Below, one piece after another: positions 15,724-24,595 of a stretch of DNA of 64,000 nt. Position 1 is the first letter of the stretch. Each line of letters begins with the position of its first letter. The DNA comes from Spartobacteria bacterium (lineage in GTDB: Bacteria; Verrucomicrobiota; Verrucomicrobiia; Chthoniobacterales; UBA10450): NCBI GenBank assembly GCA_003167365.1, contig PMTM01000018.1, forward strand, positions 32,745 through 96,744. The letters are read 5' to 3'. The position numbers and the translations under genes are program-made. The notes under the pieces were generated by a model. It did not search any database. It had not been told where the DNA came from and saw only the letters and a program-made list of their open reading frames with translations.

Positions 15724-18700
15724 ATGTCTCGTTTTTCCATTCGTTATCCCTACTTCATCATCGTCGCGTGCCTGATGGTTTGCGTCGTCGGCCTTACCAG
15801 CCTCGTGCGGATGCCCGTGGATTTGTTTCCCTCGATAAAAATCCCTGTCGTGGTCGTAGCCACGTTTTTTTCGGGCATGCCACCGGAGCAGATAGAGAAC
15901 GACATCACTGGGCGTTTCGAGCGTTTTTTCACACTGGGCAGCGGCATTGATCATATCGAGTCGCGCTCGCTGCCCGGCGTGAGCTTGATTAAAATTTATT
16001 TTCAACCCGGTACGAATGCGGACTCGGCCGTGACGACGATTTCGAACCTCGCCATGGCGAACCTGCGCCGCCTGCCGCCTGGCACTCTGCCACCAGTTGT
16101 CCTGAAGTTTGACGCCTCCAGTCTGCCGGTCTGCCTCATCACACTAAAGGGCGAAGGCATGAACGAGACGGAGCTGCGTGACCTCGGCCAATACGCCGTA
16201 CGGAATCAGGTTGCGAATGTGCCGGGCGCATCCGTGCCGCAGCCATTCGGAGGACGCTATCGGCAGATCATGGTCTATGTCGATCCGCTCAAGTTGGAAG
16301 CCCATCAACTCAGCGTCATGGATGTGGTGCGGTCTGTGAACGAATCAAATCTCATCCTGCCAGCGGGCGACGTAAAGATAGGCCCGATTGACTATAATCT
16401 ATATACAAACAGTCAGCTTAAAGGCGTCGATCAAATCAACTCGCTACCGCTGAAAACGGTGAACGGCTCGCCCGTGCTCGTGGGCGACGTCGGGCACGCC
16501 GCAGACGCTGCGCAAATTCAAACCAGTATTGTGCGCATTGATGGCCAGCGCTCCGTTTATCTGCCCGTTCTCAAACAGGGCGGCGACGCGAACACGATCG
16601 CGGTCGTTAACGGGATAAAAAAGGCGGTGGCCGGCCTTGTAGATGTGCCGAAATTTCTGGTCGCGAAAGTGGTCTTCGATCAATCCGTTTTCGTCAAAAG
16701 CGCGATTGAAAACTTGCTGGATGAAGGCGCGATCGGTCTTGTTCTTACCGGGTTGATGATTCTGATTTTCCTTGGGAATTTTCGCGCCACCGCTGCGGTA
16801 TTTCTGTCCATTCCACTTTCTGCGCTGGCCACCTTCGTCGCCTTGTCTTTTGGCGACAGTTCGATTAACTCGATGATCCTCGGGGGACTCGCCCTCGCAT
16901 TCTCGCGGCTCATTGATAACTCGGTCGTCGTCCTGGAAAACATTTTCCGGCACCTGGAAAATGGCGAGCGACCGGAAATAGCTGCGGAAAAGGGCGGCCG
17001 CGAGGTCACTCTGCCCGTGCTCGCAGCCACGCTTACCACCGCCGTGGTCTTTTTCCCAGTTACATTCCTTTACGGCGTGAGTCGGTTTCTCTTCACCGCT
17101 TTGGCGCTCTCAGTCGTGCTATCGCTGTTTGCTTCCTATGTCGTGGCGATGACCGTGGTGCCGCTCTTTTGCGCTAAACTCATTCGCGGCCATGGAGGTG
17201 ATGCCGCGTCAGGGGAAAGTCCGTCGCATTCATTCATGCAGCGCTTTAGCGCCGTGTTTAACCATCGTTTTCGCTCGTTTTTGGGTCGCTTCGACGCCGT
17301 GCAAGCGGTGACGCTGGGTCGCCCGCTCGCGACTGTCCTGGGCATTGCCGGCCTTTTTCTTATGAGCCTCTGTCTGGTGCCGATGGTTGGGGTCGCCTAC
17401 TTTCCGCGCACCGATCCCGGCCAGTTTGTCATCAATCTCAAAGCAGCGACTGGCACGCGGCTGGAGAAGACCGAACAGGAAGTCAAGAAAGTCGAAGATC
17501 TCGTCCGGCATATCGTCACTCCGCACGACCTGCGCCTGATCGCCTCGAATATCGGCGCCACACCAGGTTTTTCCTCGATTTATACAAGCAACTCGGCTTC
17601 GCACACCGCATTTGTACAGGTAAGTCTCACCGAGGGTCACAAAATCGGCAGCTACGAATACATGGATCGCGTCCGGCGCGCGATGCGCGAAGAGCTACCA
17701 GAATTGAGTGCCTATTTTCAAAGCGGCGGCCTCGTCGATGCCGTGCTCAATCTCGGTTTGCCCGCCCCTATTGACGTCCAGGTCAGCGGCTCGGACCTCG
17801 AAAGCGCCTACGGCGTCGCCGCAAAAATCGCGCAACAGGCGCGCAGCATTCCCGGCGTCAGCGACGTGCTCATACCTCAAGACATCGACGCACCCGCATT
17901 TCGCCTTTCCATTGATCGTTATCGGGCGAGCGATCTGGGGCTGAGTGAAAAGGAAGTCGTCAGCAACGTCATCACCGCCCTGACTTCCAATCAAATGATC
18001 GCACCGAGCTACTGGGTAGATCCGCGCACCGGTAACGACTATTTCCTTACAGTGCAATACCCCGAGAACGCTGTGAAAACACTCAGCGATTTGCGCGCGA
18101 TCCCGCTGCGCGCGGAGGGGGAAAAAGAGTCGACCCGGCTGGATGCAGTCACAACGCTCGTACCGGTGAAGGCGCCGACCGAAGTGGATCATTACCAACT
18201 GCGGCGCGTAATCGACATTTACGTGGCACCGAAAACGGAAGAGCTGGGCAGCGTCGCGAGCGCCGTAAATCGCATCGTGAAGAACATCGAAACACCGGAA
18301 GGCGTGCGCATCGTTTTGCGCGGCTCGGTGCAGGCAATGAACTCTTCGTTTACCTCGTTCGGCCTAGGACTGATCTTGGCGGTGCTGCTTGTTTACTTGA
18401 TCCTGGTTGCGCAGTTTAAGTCTTTCATCGATCCGCTGCTGATCCTTCTCGCCGTCCCACCGGGGCTTATCGGCGTGCTGCTGATTCTGACGCTCACCGG
18501 CACCACCCTCAATGTCATGTCACTTATGGGCGTGGTGATGATGGCTGGCATTGTGGTTTCCAACAGCATTCTCCTTGTCGAGTTCACCCATCGGTTGCTC
18601 GAAGATGGCATGCCTTTGCTCGAGGCGTTGCAAACCGCCAGTCGCGTGCGTTTGCGCCCAATTTTGATGACTTCACTGGCCACTATCCTCGGTCTCATTC

Positions 18701-20283
18701 CAATGGCGTTAAGACTGGGCACCGGCAGCGAAGCTTATGCCCCGCTAGCCCGAGCAATCATTGGCGGACTCATCACTTCGCTCGTGTTGACAATGTTCAT
18801 CGTGCCCGCGGCATTCTACCTAGTTTACCGGAAACGCGCCGCGCACCAGTCGAGCGGGGCGTTTCCGCCAAGCACACCTCGTTCGGCACCGGTGGTGAGT
18901 AGCGTGACCGCGGCCGTCGCGCTGGCTTTTTTGTTTGGTTGGGGCGCTAAAGCGCGCGCCCAGGAACAGCCACTGGAGCACCTCGACTTGAAAACTGCCG
19001 AGTCGCTTGCCCTCCGGCATGCGCCAGAAATTGCGAAAGAATATTTCCGCGCTCAGGCTGCAAGAGAAGTCGTCAAACAAACCCGCTCGGGTCTGTTTCC
19101 ACAAATCACCGGCGATGTGGCGGTCGTAGGCACCGGCGACGATATCAGTAATGTTTTTGGCGGCTCGCCGATCACCAACACGAATCCACTGTCGCGTCCG
19201 CTCTCCACCCGGCTCGGAGCCACAGGTGGATTAAATGACCCAACTGTCCTGAGCCGTGAGTCCAACGGCATCAATTTGACTCAGCTTATCAGCGATTTTG
19301 GCCGAACGGCAAATCTGGTTTCCGCCTCGCGTTTCGCCGCGCTTTCGCAAGAACAGCAAACGGAACTCGCGCGCGCGCAAGTGCTACTCCTAGTGGATGA
19401 AGCTTATTTTCGCGCTCTCGAAGCGGAGGCACTACTGCAGGTCGCGACAGACACCATCGCGACGCGTTCCCTAGTGGTCGATCAAATTTCTGCCCTCGTC
19501 CAAAGCCAATTGAAATCAGAGCTGGACGCAAGCTTTGCTCGCGTAAACCTGGAACAAGCGAAGCTCCTATTGCTCGAGGCAGATACCAAACTTAACGACG
19601 CATTTGCCGATCTATCCGCCGCGCTCGGCTATCAAATACCACATCGGTTTGTTCTAGTTGATGAAGTCGTTCCTGGTCCTCTAGATCAGAACTTGGGGGA
19701 TCTTCTGGTACAAGCACTCAGGAATCGTCCCGAAGTCATTTCCAAACGTTTCGAGCGGGATGCAGCAACGAAAACGGCAGTTGCCGAACGCGAGGCGGCA
19801 TTTCCAAAACTAAATCTACTCGGAAGCTTTGGGCGTACGCCTATCGGCGACGATAGCGTGCGCGAAACCTACGCAGCTGTTGGCATCGATATTGAACTAC
19901 CACTCTTCACTGGGGGCAGAATCTCCGCTCGGGCCAGAGAAGCCGGCTATAAGGTGCAAGCGGCGCAAAAAGCGTTGGAAGAAACCGAAGACGATGTCGT
20001 CCGCGACCTGAATAGGCGGTGGTTAGGTCTCGCGGAAGCTCGGAAAAGAATCAGCGTCACTGATGCGCTTTTTGAAAGTGCTTCCCAAGCTTGGGAACTC
20101 GCAAAATCGCGCTATGAAGGCGGCTCTGCTTCCTTTGTAGAACTCAGTCAAGCAGAACTCGCCAAGACACAAGCCGAGATCGAACACGCGACTGCTCGAT
20201 ATGAATATCAAATCGATAAAACAGCCCTTGAATTCCAAACCGGCTCCCTTCGATTCGTTAAACCGTCTCGTTTGTTCCGTTAG
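15724..20283 (+). CDS. RND efflux pump fused to a TolC-type outer-membrane factor
   Basis: A single open frame of 1519 codons. Residues 1-1041 form a complete RND transporter: TM1 at 10-30, a docking/porter domain, TM2-6 with FLGNFRATAAVFLSIPL and the TM4 acidic motif LIDN (Asp398; the neighbouring second Asp of AcrB is Asn399 here), a second porter half, and TM7-12 ending FIVPAAFYLVYRKR. Residues 1055-1080 resemble a signal peptide ending AKARAQ. Residues 1081-1519 are a TolC/OEP domain (LKTAESLALRHAPEI, SQLISDFGRTA) with two repeats of coiled-coil hairpins. Normally these are two proteins in two membranes, so processing at about 1079 is expected. Fused HME-type RND-TolC proteins are known from Bacteroidota. 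It is the last gene of the operon. Confidence 0.93.
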   Translation: MSRFSIRYPYFIIVACLMVCVVGLTSLVRMPVDLFPSIKIPVVVVATFFSGMPPEQIENDITGRFERFFTLGSGIDHIESRSLPGVSLIKIYFQPGTNADSAVTTISNLAMANLRRLPPGTLPPVVLKFDASSLPVCLITLKGEGMNETELRDLGQYAVRNQVANVPGASVPQPFGGRYRQIMVYVDPLKLEAHQLSVMDVVRSVNESNLILPAGDVKIGPIDYNLYTNSQLKGVDQINSLPLKTVNGSPVLVGDVGHAADAAQIQTSIVRIDGQRSVYLPVLKQGGDANTIAVVNGIKKAVAGLVDVPKFLVAKVVFDQSVFVKSAIENLLDEGAIGLVLTGLMILIFLGNFRATAAVFLSIPLSALATFVALSFGDSSINSMILGGLALAFSRLIDNSVVVLENIFRHLENGERPEIAAEKGGREVTLPVLAATLTTAVVFFPVTFLYGVSRFLFTALALSVVLSLFASYVVAMTVVPLFCAKLIRGHGGDAASGESPSHSFMQRFSAVFNHRFRSFLGRFDAVQAVTLGRPLATVLGIAGLFLMSLCLVPMVGVAYFPRTDPGQFVINLKAATGTRLEKTEQEVKKVEDLVRHIVTPHDLRLIASNIGATPGFSSIYTSNSASHTAFVQVSLTEGHKIGSYEYMDRVRRAMREELPELSAYFQSGGLVDAVLNLGLPAPIDVQVSGSDLESAYGVAAKIAQQARSIPGVSDVLIPQDIDAPAFRLSIDRYRASDLGLSEKEVVSNVITALTSNQMIAPSYWVDPRTGNDYFLTVQYPENAVKTLSDLRAIPLRAEGEKESTRLDAVTTLVPVKAPTEVDHYQLRRVIDIYVAPKTEELGSVASAVNRIVKNIETPEGVRIVLRGSVQAMNSSFTSFGLGLILAVLLVYLILVAQFKSFIDPLLILLAVPPGLIGVLLILTLTGTTLNVMSLMGVVMMAGIVVSNSILLVEFTHRLLEDGMPLLEALQTASRVRLRPILMTSLATILGLIPMALRLGTGSEAYAPLARAIIGGLITSLVLTMFIVPAAFYLVYRKRAAHQSSGAFPPSTPRSAPVVSSVTAAVALAFLFGWGAKARAQEQPLEHLDLKTAESLALRHAPEIAKEYFRAQAAREVVKQTRSGLFPQITGDVAVVGTGDDISNVFGGSPITNTNPLSRPLSTRLGATGGLNDPTVLSRESNGINLTQLISDFGRTANLVSASRFAALSQEQQTELARAQVLLLVDEAYFRALEAEALLQVATDTIATRSLVVDQISALVQSQLKSELDASFARVNLEQAKLLLLEADTKLNDAFADLSAALGYQIPHRFVLVDEVVPGPLDQNLGDLLVQALRNRPEVISKRFERDAATKTAVAEREAAFPKLNLLGSFGRTPIGDDSVRETYAAVGIDIELPLFTGGRISARAREAGYKVQAAQKALEETEDDVVRDLNRRWLGLAEARKRISVTDALFESASQAWELAKSRYEGGSASFVELSQAELAKTQAEIEHATARYEYQIDKTALEFQTGSLRFVKPSRLFR

Positions 20284-20463
20284 CACACCCACGCGGACAC
20301 TTTATGAACGCCCCAAACAGAATTATCTGCAGAGTGGCGGTTATTCTTATTCTCTTGATAGCGCAGGTAGGCAGTTTCCTTTAAGCCAGGCTGTTTGCTG
20401 CTCACGACCTAAAGAGTCGGTTGACACATTTCGTAACCGAAATGTAACATGGACGCCGTATGA

Positions 20464-22137
20464 ATGTCACAAACATATATAAGCTTTGCGCCCATGACCA
20501 ACAACTCGATCCCAGCTAAGTATCTTACAAGGAAGTTTCAGCGCATTTGCGTCCGAAGCATTCTCATCATCCTTACCGGACTGAACTTCTGTCTGCGGGC
20601 GCAGGCCGCCGAAACAGATGAAGCCACCCGTCTTCAAAAGCTCGAACAAGCCGTTCTCGAGCTGCAACAGGAGAACAAATCTCTCAAGCAGGAGGTGAGC
20701 GCACTGAAGGCTCGTCCCTCCACGTCACTTTCACCGAAAGCGGCGGTCGAAACGAACGCCGTCATAAACATACCCGCCAGATCCGATTTCAAAAGCACGC
20801 CGATCGACTTGACTGAGAACGGACTCGTTACCTCGCCGCCAGGGAAATCTCCCTTAGCGCTTCAAATTGGCAGCGTCACTTTTACCCCACTCGGATTCAT
20901 GGACTTCACTTCGGTAACTCGGGGAACCCTGAACGGTGGCGATATCGGTACCAGCTTTGCCTCATTCCCATACAGCAATACGGCTAGCGGGCAGCTATCC
21001 GAGACCCGTTTTAGTGCAAAGAACTCTCGGCTCGGTCTGCGCATGGACACTGATCTCGGAGATACCAAGGTGTTGGGCTATGTCGAAACCGACTTCTTGG
21101 GCAATGCGCCGACCAACCTTAACGTAGCGAGTAACTCGGACACGCTGCGAATGCGGGTTTTCTTCGTCGACGTGCAACACGGTCCGTGGGAATTCCTTGC
21201 GGGCCAGGACTGGAGTATGCTCACGCCGAACCGGAAGGGGATCTCACCGCTTCCAAACGACATCTTTTTTTCGCAGGACGTAGACGTGAACTACCAGTTG
21301 GGCCTCGTTTGGGAGAGGACGCCGCAGCTACGGTTGCTCTACCATGCTTCTGATGAATGGACCTTCGGAATTTCGGCGGAAAACCCGGATCAATATGTCG
21401 GCCCAGCCGTGACCCTTCCTTCTAACTTTACCGCGACCCAAGTCGACAACGGCAGCAACGGTACCGCGACTCCCAACTTCATGCCCGATGTGATTGGCAA
21501 AGTTGCGTACGATACGAAAATCGGCGGGCTTCCTTTCCACGCGGATCTCGCCGGCCTTTACCGTGAATTCAAGATCAATACCTTTATCCCCGCCATGAGG
21601 ACCAGCTCGGACGATTGGGCAAGCGGATATGCTGGTTCGTTCAACATGAACATTGGGGTGCTCCCCCACCTGCAACTCATAGAAAATCTTTATGCGAGCA
21701 ATGGCGCCGGCCGTGAAATTTCAACCGGCCTTGCGCCGGACTTCATCGTTACCGGGCCGGATGCCTCCGGAGTCGATCACATTAAGACGGTCACCTCCTA
21801 CGCTGGCCTGGCCGGTCTTGAGTGGGATGTTCTACCGGTGACCAAGCTGTATGGCTACTACGGTCAGACGTATATTGACAAAGAATTTTCCCAACTCACC
21901 AATGGTAGCTTCGTGGGTTACGGCTTTCCTGGATCGTCGAACAGCAACAATAAGCGGATCGAAGAATTCACGGTAGGGCTCGCACAGGTCCTCTGGAAAA
22001 GCGAAAGGTATGGGGATCTCAAGCTCTTACTCCAATACTCCTACTTAGACCGCGATCCGTGGTTTGTCGCTGCTGGGACGCCAAGCAGTGCACACATGCA
22101 CATGGCTTACCTGGATATCCGTTACGATCTACCTTGA
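20464..22137 (+). CDS. DcaP-like outer-membrane porin
   Basis: A 557-residue porin. The signal peptide follows an N-terminal basic stretch (hydrophobic about 33-45, cleavage after AQA in RAQAAET). Next comes a short coiled coil (about 52-85, RLQKLEQAVLELQQENKSL) and then an alternating beta-barrel ending in Leu-Pro after a terminal aromatic strand. The motif GQDWSMLTP and the coiled coil are typical of the trimeric DcaP family, which admits dicarboxylates and other small anions. The preferred start is 20464 or the ATG at 20494. It lies 180 bases after the pump gene on the same strand and probably has its own promoter. The substrate is not predictable. Confidence 0.85.
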   Translation: MSQTYISFAPMTNNSIPAKYLTRKFQRICVRSILIILTGLNFCLRAQAAETDEATRLQKLEQAVLELQQENKSLKQEVSALKARPSTSLSPKAAVETNAVINIPARSDFKSTPIDLTENGLVTSPPGKSPLALQIGSVTFTPLGFMDFTSVTRGTLNGGDIGTSFASFPYSNTASGQLSETRFSAKNSRLGLRMDTDLGDTKVLGYVETDFLGNAPTNLNVASNSDTLRMRVFFVDVQHGPWEFLAGQDWSMLTPNRKGISPLPNDIFFSQDVDVNYQLGLVWERTPQLRLLYHASDEWTFGISAENPDQYVGPAVTLPSNFTATQVDNGSNGTATPNFMPDVIGKVAYDTKIGGLPFHADLAGLYREFKINTFIPAMRTSSDDWASGYAGSFNMNIGVLPHLQLIENLYASNGAGREISTGLAPDFIVTGPDASGVDHIKTVTSYAGLAGLEWDVLPVTKLYGYYGQTYIDKEFSQLTNGSFVGYGFPGSSNSNNKRIEEFTVGLAQVLWKSERYGDLKLLLQYSYLDRDPWFVAAGTPSSAHMHMAYLDIRYDLP

Positions 22138-22295
22138 GATAGCGCAATGCTCTGCGTCAACAACCTGCTCGTGTTCGAATTACCGACCGAGATTATTGAA
22201 GTCTTACGGTCCTATCGATTGCGGAAACCGGAGACCGGAAAAATACTTCGGCGATTTTCCTAGACGAAACAATCTGCGAACCAGTTAGAAACGGT

Positions 22296-22329
22296 CCGAG
22301 CCGGACTGGCATTACCAGCCGGGCTCTGG
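22296..22329. terminator. Candidate bidirectional hairpin between porin and lpxA
   Basis: An interrupted stem with outer arms GAGCC/GGCTC, inner arms CTGG/CCAG and loop CATTA, lying between the 3' ends of the convergent porin and lpxA genes. No long T tract follows on either side, so factor-independent termination is only plausible. Confidence 0.4.
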
Positions 22330-22367
22330 AAAGAGTAATATCTCTGGCCCGTGTCCTTCAATTCGCC

Positions 22368-23147
22368 TCAGTGGATAATTCCGCGCTCGGTCTTCTCGAT
22401 AAATTCGACGATCTGCGCGATCTCTTCACTAGGCGGCAAATCCTTGCGGATCGCTTCGATCGCCTGGCGCGTGTTGTATTTGGAACGGTAAATCAGACGA
22501 AAGGCTTCTTTGATCGGCTTTACGCTCTCCGGTGAAAAACCTTTGCGTTCCAGTCCGACGAGATTGACGCCACGAATTTCCGCCGGGTTTCCATCGGCGA
22601 TCATGAACGGCGGAACATCCTGCACGATTTTGGAGCAACCTCCTGTAATCGCGAACCGTCCGATTCGACAAAACTGATGCACGGCGGTGAGGCCGCCTAT
22701 GACCGCGTTGTCGCCCACTTGCACATGGCCGGCGAGCGTTCCGTTATTTGAAAACACCACTTCGTCGCCGACCGTGCAATCGTGGCCGACATGACCGTAG
22801 GCCAGAAAATTTCCGCGATTGCCGATGCGCGTTTTTCCTTCACTCGTTGTGCTGCGATTGACGGTCACAAATTCGCGAAAGGTATTCTCGTCGCCGATCT
22901 CGAGATAGGTCGGTTCGCCTTGGTATTTCAGATCCTGCGTCTGCTGCCCGATTGAGCAATAAGCGTAAAACTTGTTACGGGCACCGGCGCGCATCGGTCC
23001 CGCCAGCGTGACATGATTTTGCAGCCAGCAATTTGGGCCGAGCACGACTTGCGGACCAATCACGCAATACGGACCGATCACTGCGCCTGCGCCGATCTCG
23101 GCGCCAGGATCGACAATCGCGCTCGGGTGAATCTGCACGTCGCTCAT
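22368..23147 (-). CDS. lpxA: UDP-N-acetylglucosamine acyltransferase (copy 1)
   Basis: A 259-residue left-handed beta-helix enzyme catalysing the first step of lipid A synthesis, transferring a 3-hydroxyacyl chain from ACP to UDP-GlcNAc. The N-terminal hexapeptide repeats (about 1-190) contain the catalytic His in AYGHVGHDCTVGD, with the diagnostic GGLTAVHQFCRIG and the GCSKIVQDVPPFMIADGNPA segment. A helical tail (about 195-259, GLERKGFSPESVKPIKEAFRLIYRS in shortened form) binds ACP. It starts with an ATGA overlap with the upstream lpxC-fabZ fusion stop, so expression is coupled. A second paralogue lies at 42.7 kb; this copy is the more E. coli-like and the better lpxA candidate. Confidence 0.95.
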   Translation of the reverse strand: MSDVQIHPSAIVDPGAEIGAGAVIGPYCVIGPQVVLGPNCWLQNHVTLAGPMRAGARNKFYAYCSIGQQTQDLKYQGEPTYLEIGDENTFREFVTVNRSTTSEGKTRIGNRGNFLAYGHVGHDCTVGDEVVFSNNGTLAGHVQVGDNAVIGGLTAVHQFCRIGRFAITGGCSKIVQDVPPFMIADGNPAEIRGVNLVGLERKGFSPESVKPIKEAFRLIYRSKYNTRQAIEAIRKDLPPSEEIAQIVEFIEKTERGIIH

Positions 23148-24532
23148 TTATTGAGAAACGCGAACATCAATTCACCTTCGGAAACCACCGCGCCGTTGAC
23201 CAGGCAACGACACATCGTCTTGGCCAGCCGCTCGCCGCGCGCTTTTGTTAGCTCCGCTTGGATGATTAGCGTGTCGCCGGGAAAAACCGGTTTGCGAAAT
23301 TTCACGCCATCCGCGCTCATGAAATAGCCGACACGGCTCGAAGTTTTCGTGAGTTTGAATAAGAGAATGCTCGCTACTTGCGCCATCGCTTCGATTTGCA
23401 GCACGCCTGGCATCACCGGATGCCCTGGGAAATGTCCTTGAAAAAACGGCTCGTTAATTGTGACCGCCTTCAGGCCGGTAACTTTGGTTTCGCCTTCGAA
23501 TCCGATGATCCGATCGACCAGCAGGAACGGATAACGATGCGGCAGAATTTGCATCACTTCGTCGGAAGCGAGACCGCCTTCTCCGGGCGGAAATGGGTGC
23601 GGCGCCGCCATCGCGCTCCTTCGTGTTTGCTCGCGCGCCAATGCCCGCGCCAGTTCCGCGTTAGCGCCATGACCGGGTTTAACCGCAATGACATGACCCC
23701 GAATGCGGTGACCGACCAGCGCAAGGTCGCCAATGATATCGAGAATCTTGTGCCGAACGAATTCATCGGCGAAACGAAGCGGTTCCTTGCTCAGGACCGC
23801 GTCGCCGCGAATCACGATTGCGTTCTCCAAGCTCCCGCCCTTGATCAAGTTTTTGTCCATGAGCGGCTGGACGTCTTCATAAAAAACAAATGTGCGCGCG
23901 GGCGCGATCTCCCGTTCGAAAATTGCCGGTGTAATTTCCGTCGACAAGTATTGCGTAAAGCGATTGTTCGGCCCCGCCTGTGTACAGGAGATCCGAAAGT
24001 TGTCGTCCGGAAGCAAAATAAGCAGCGAACCGGTTTTCGATTCGATGTGCATCGGTTCGCGGACGTCGAGAAATTTTCTCGGCGCTTCTTGCGCCGCTGT
24101 TCCAGCCTTCTTGATAAGATCGACATATGGCTGGGCCGATCCGTCCCCGATCGGCGGCTCATTTGCGTCCATCTCGACAATGGCGTTGTCCACGCCCATG
24201 GCGGATAGGGCCGAGAGTACGTGCTCGACCGTGTGCACGCGCACGGAGCCTTCGCCGATCGTGGTCGAACGCTCGACCGTTTTGAGATTGTCGATCTTCG
24301 CGTCAATCGTCGGCTCGTCCTGCAAATCCGCGCGCTTGAACTTGATCCCATGATCGGCCGGGGCCGGATGCAACTTGAGCGTGACTTTTTCTCCGGTGTG
24401 CAGCGAGGTCCCGCTGAAACCGGCCGTCTTGCCGAGCGTATGCTGTTGCTCCGAAGCTGAGGGCATTGCGCCGTTAAGTAGCAGAGATTTCGGCGCAAGG
24501 CCAGCAGCGTTACGCTTCGGCGCGGCGCCCAT
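23144..24532 (-). CDS. Bifunctional UDP-3-O-acyl-GlcNAc deacetylase / 3-hydroxyacyl-ACP dehydratase (LpxC-FabZ fusion)
   Basis: A 462-residue fusion. Residues about 27-305 are LpxC, the zinc deacetylase that commits to lipid A: zinc ligands His104 (HTVEHVLSA), His261 and Asp265 (RHKILDIIGD), and catalytic His288 (KPGHG). Residues about 322-462 are FabZ, the hot-dog dehydratase of fatty-acid elongation, with His367 (GHFPGHP) and Glu381 (LQIEAMAQ). The linker PHPFPPGEGG is Pro/Gly-rich. LpxC-FabZ fusions are known in Bacteroidota and some PVC bacteria, where they tie the shared 3-hydroxyacyl-ACP pool to lipid A. The start at 24532 has AGGA just upstream; the ATG at 24466 is an alternative. It is divergent from the alpha-2-macroglobulin gene. 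Confidence 0.95.
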   Translation of the reverse strand: MGAAPKRNAAGLAPKSLLLNGAMPSASEQQHTLGKTAGFSGTSLHTGEKVTLKLHPAPADHGIKFKRADLQDEPTIDAKIDNLKTVERSTTIGEGSVRVHTVEHVLSALSAMGVDNAIVEMDANEPPIGDGSAQPYVDLIKKAGTAAQEAPRKFLDVREPMHIESKTGSLLILLPDDNFRISCTQAGPNNRFTQYLSTEITPAIFEREIAPARTFVFYEDVQPLMDKNLIKGGSLENAIVIRGDAVLSKEPLRFADEFVRHKILDIIGDLALVGHRIRGHVIAVKPGHGANAELARALAREQTRRSAMAAPHPFPPGEGGLASDEVMQILPHRYPFLLVDRIIGFEGETKVTGLKAVTINEPFFQGHFPGHPVMPGVLQIEAMAQVASILLFKLTKTSSRVGYFMSADGVKFRKPVFPGDTLIIQAELTKARGERLAKTMCRCLVNGAVVSEGELMFAFLNK

Positions 24533-24595
24533 CTTCCTAAAGTCTGGATTGTGAACCGGACGAGGGACTGCTTATGATCGGCCACTATTTATCCG

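Noticed and set aside
23560..23625. The LpxC-FabZ linker (PHPFPPGEGG) as another inserted repeat
   Set aside because: Only a 5-bp stem is visible and no second copy was seen in the window; linkers of such fusions are usually Pro/Gly-rich anyway.
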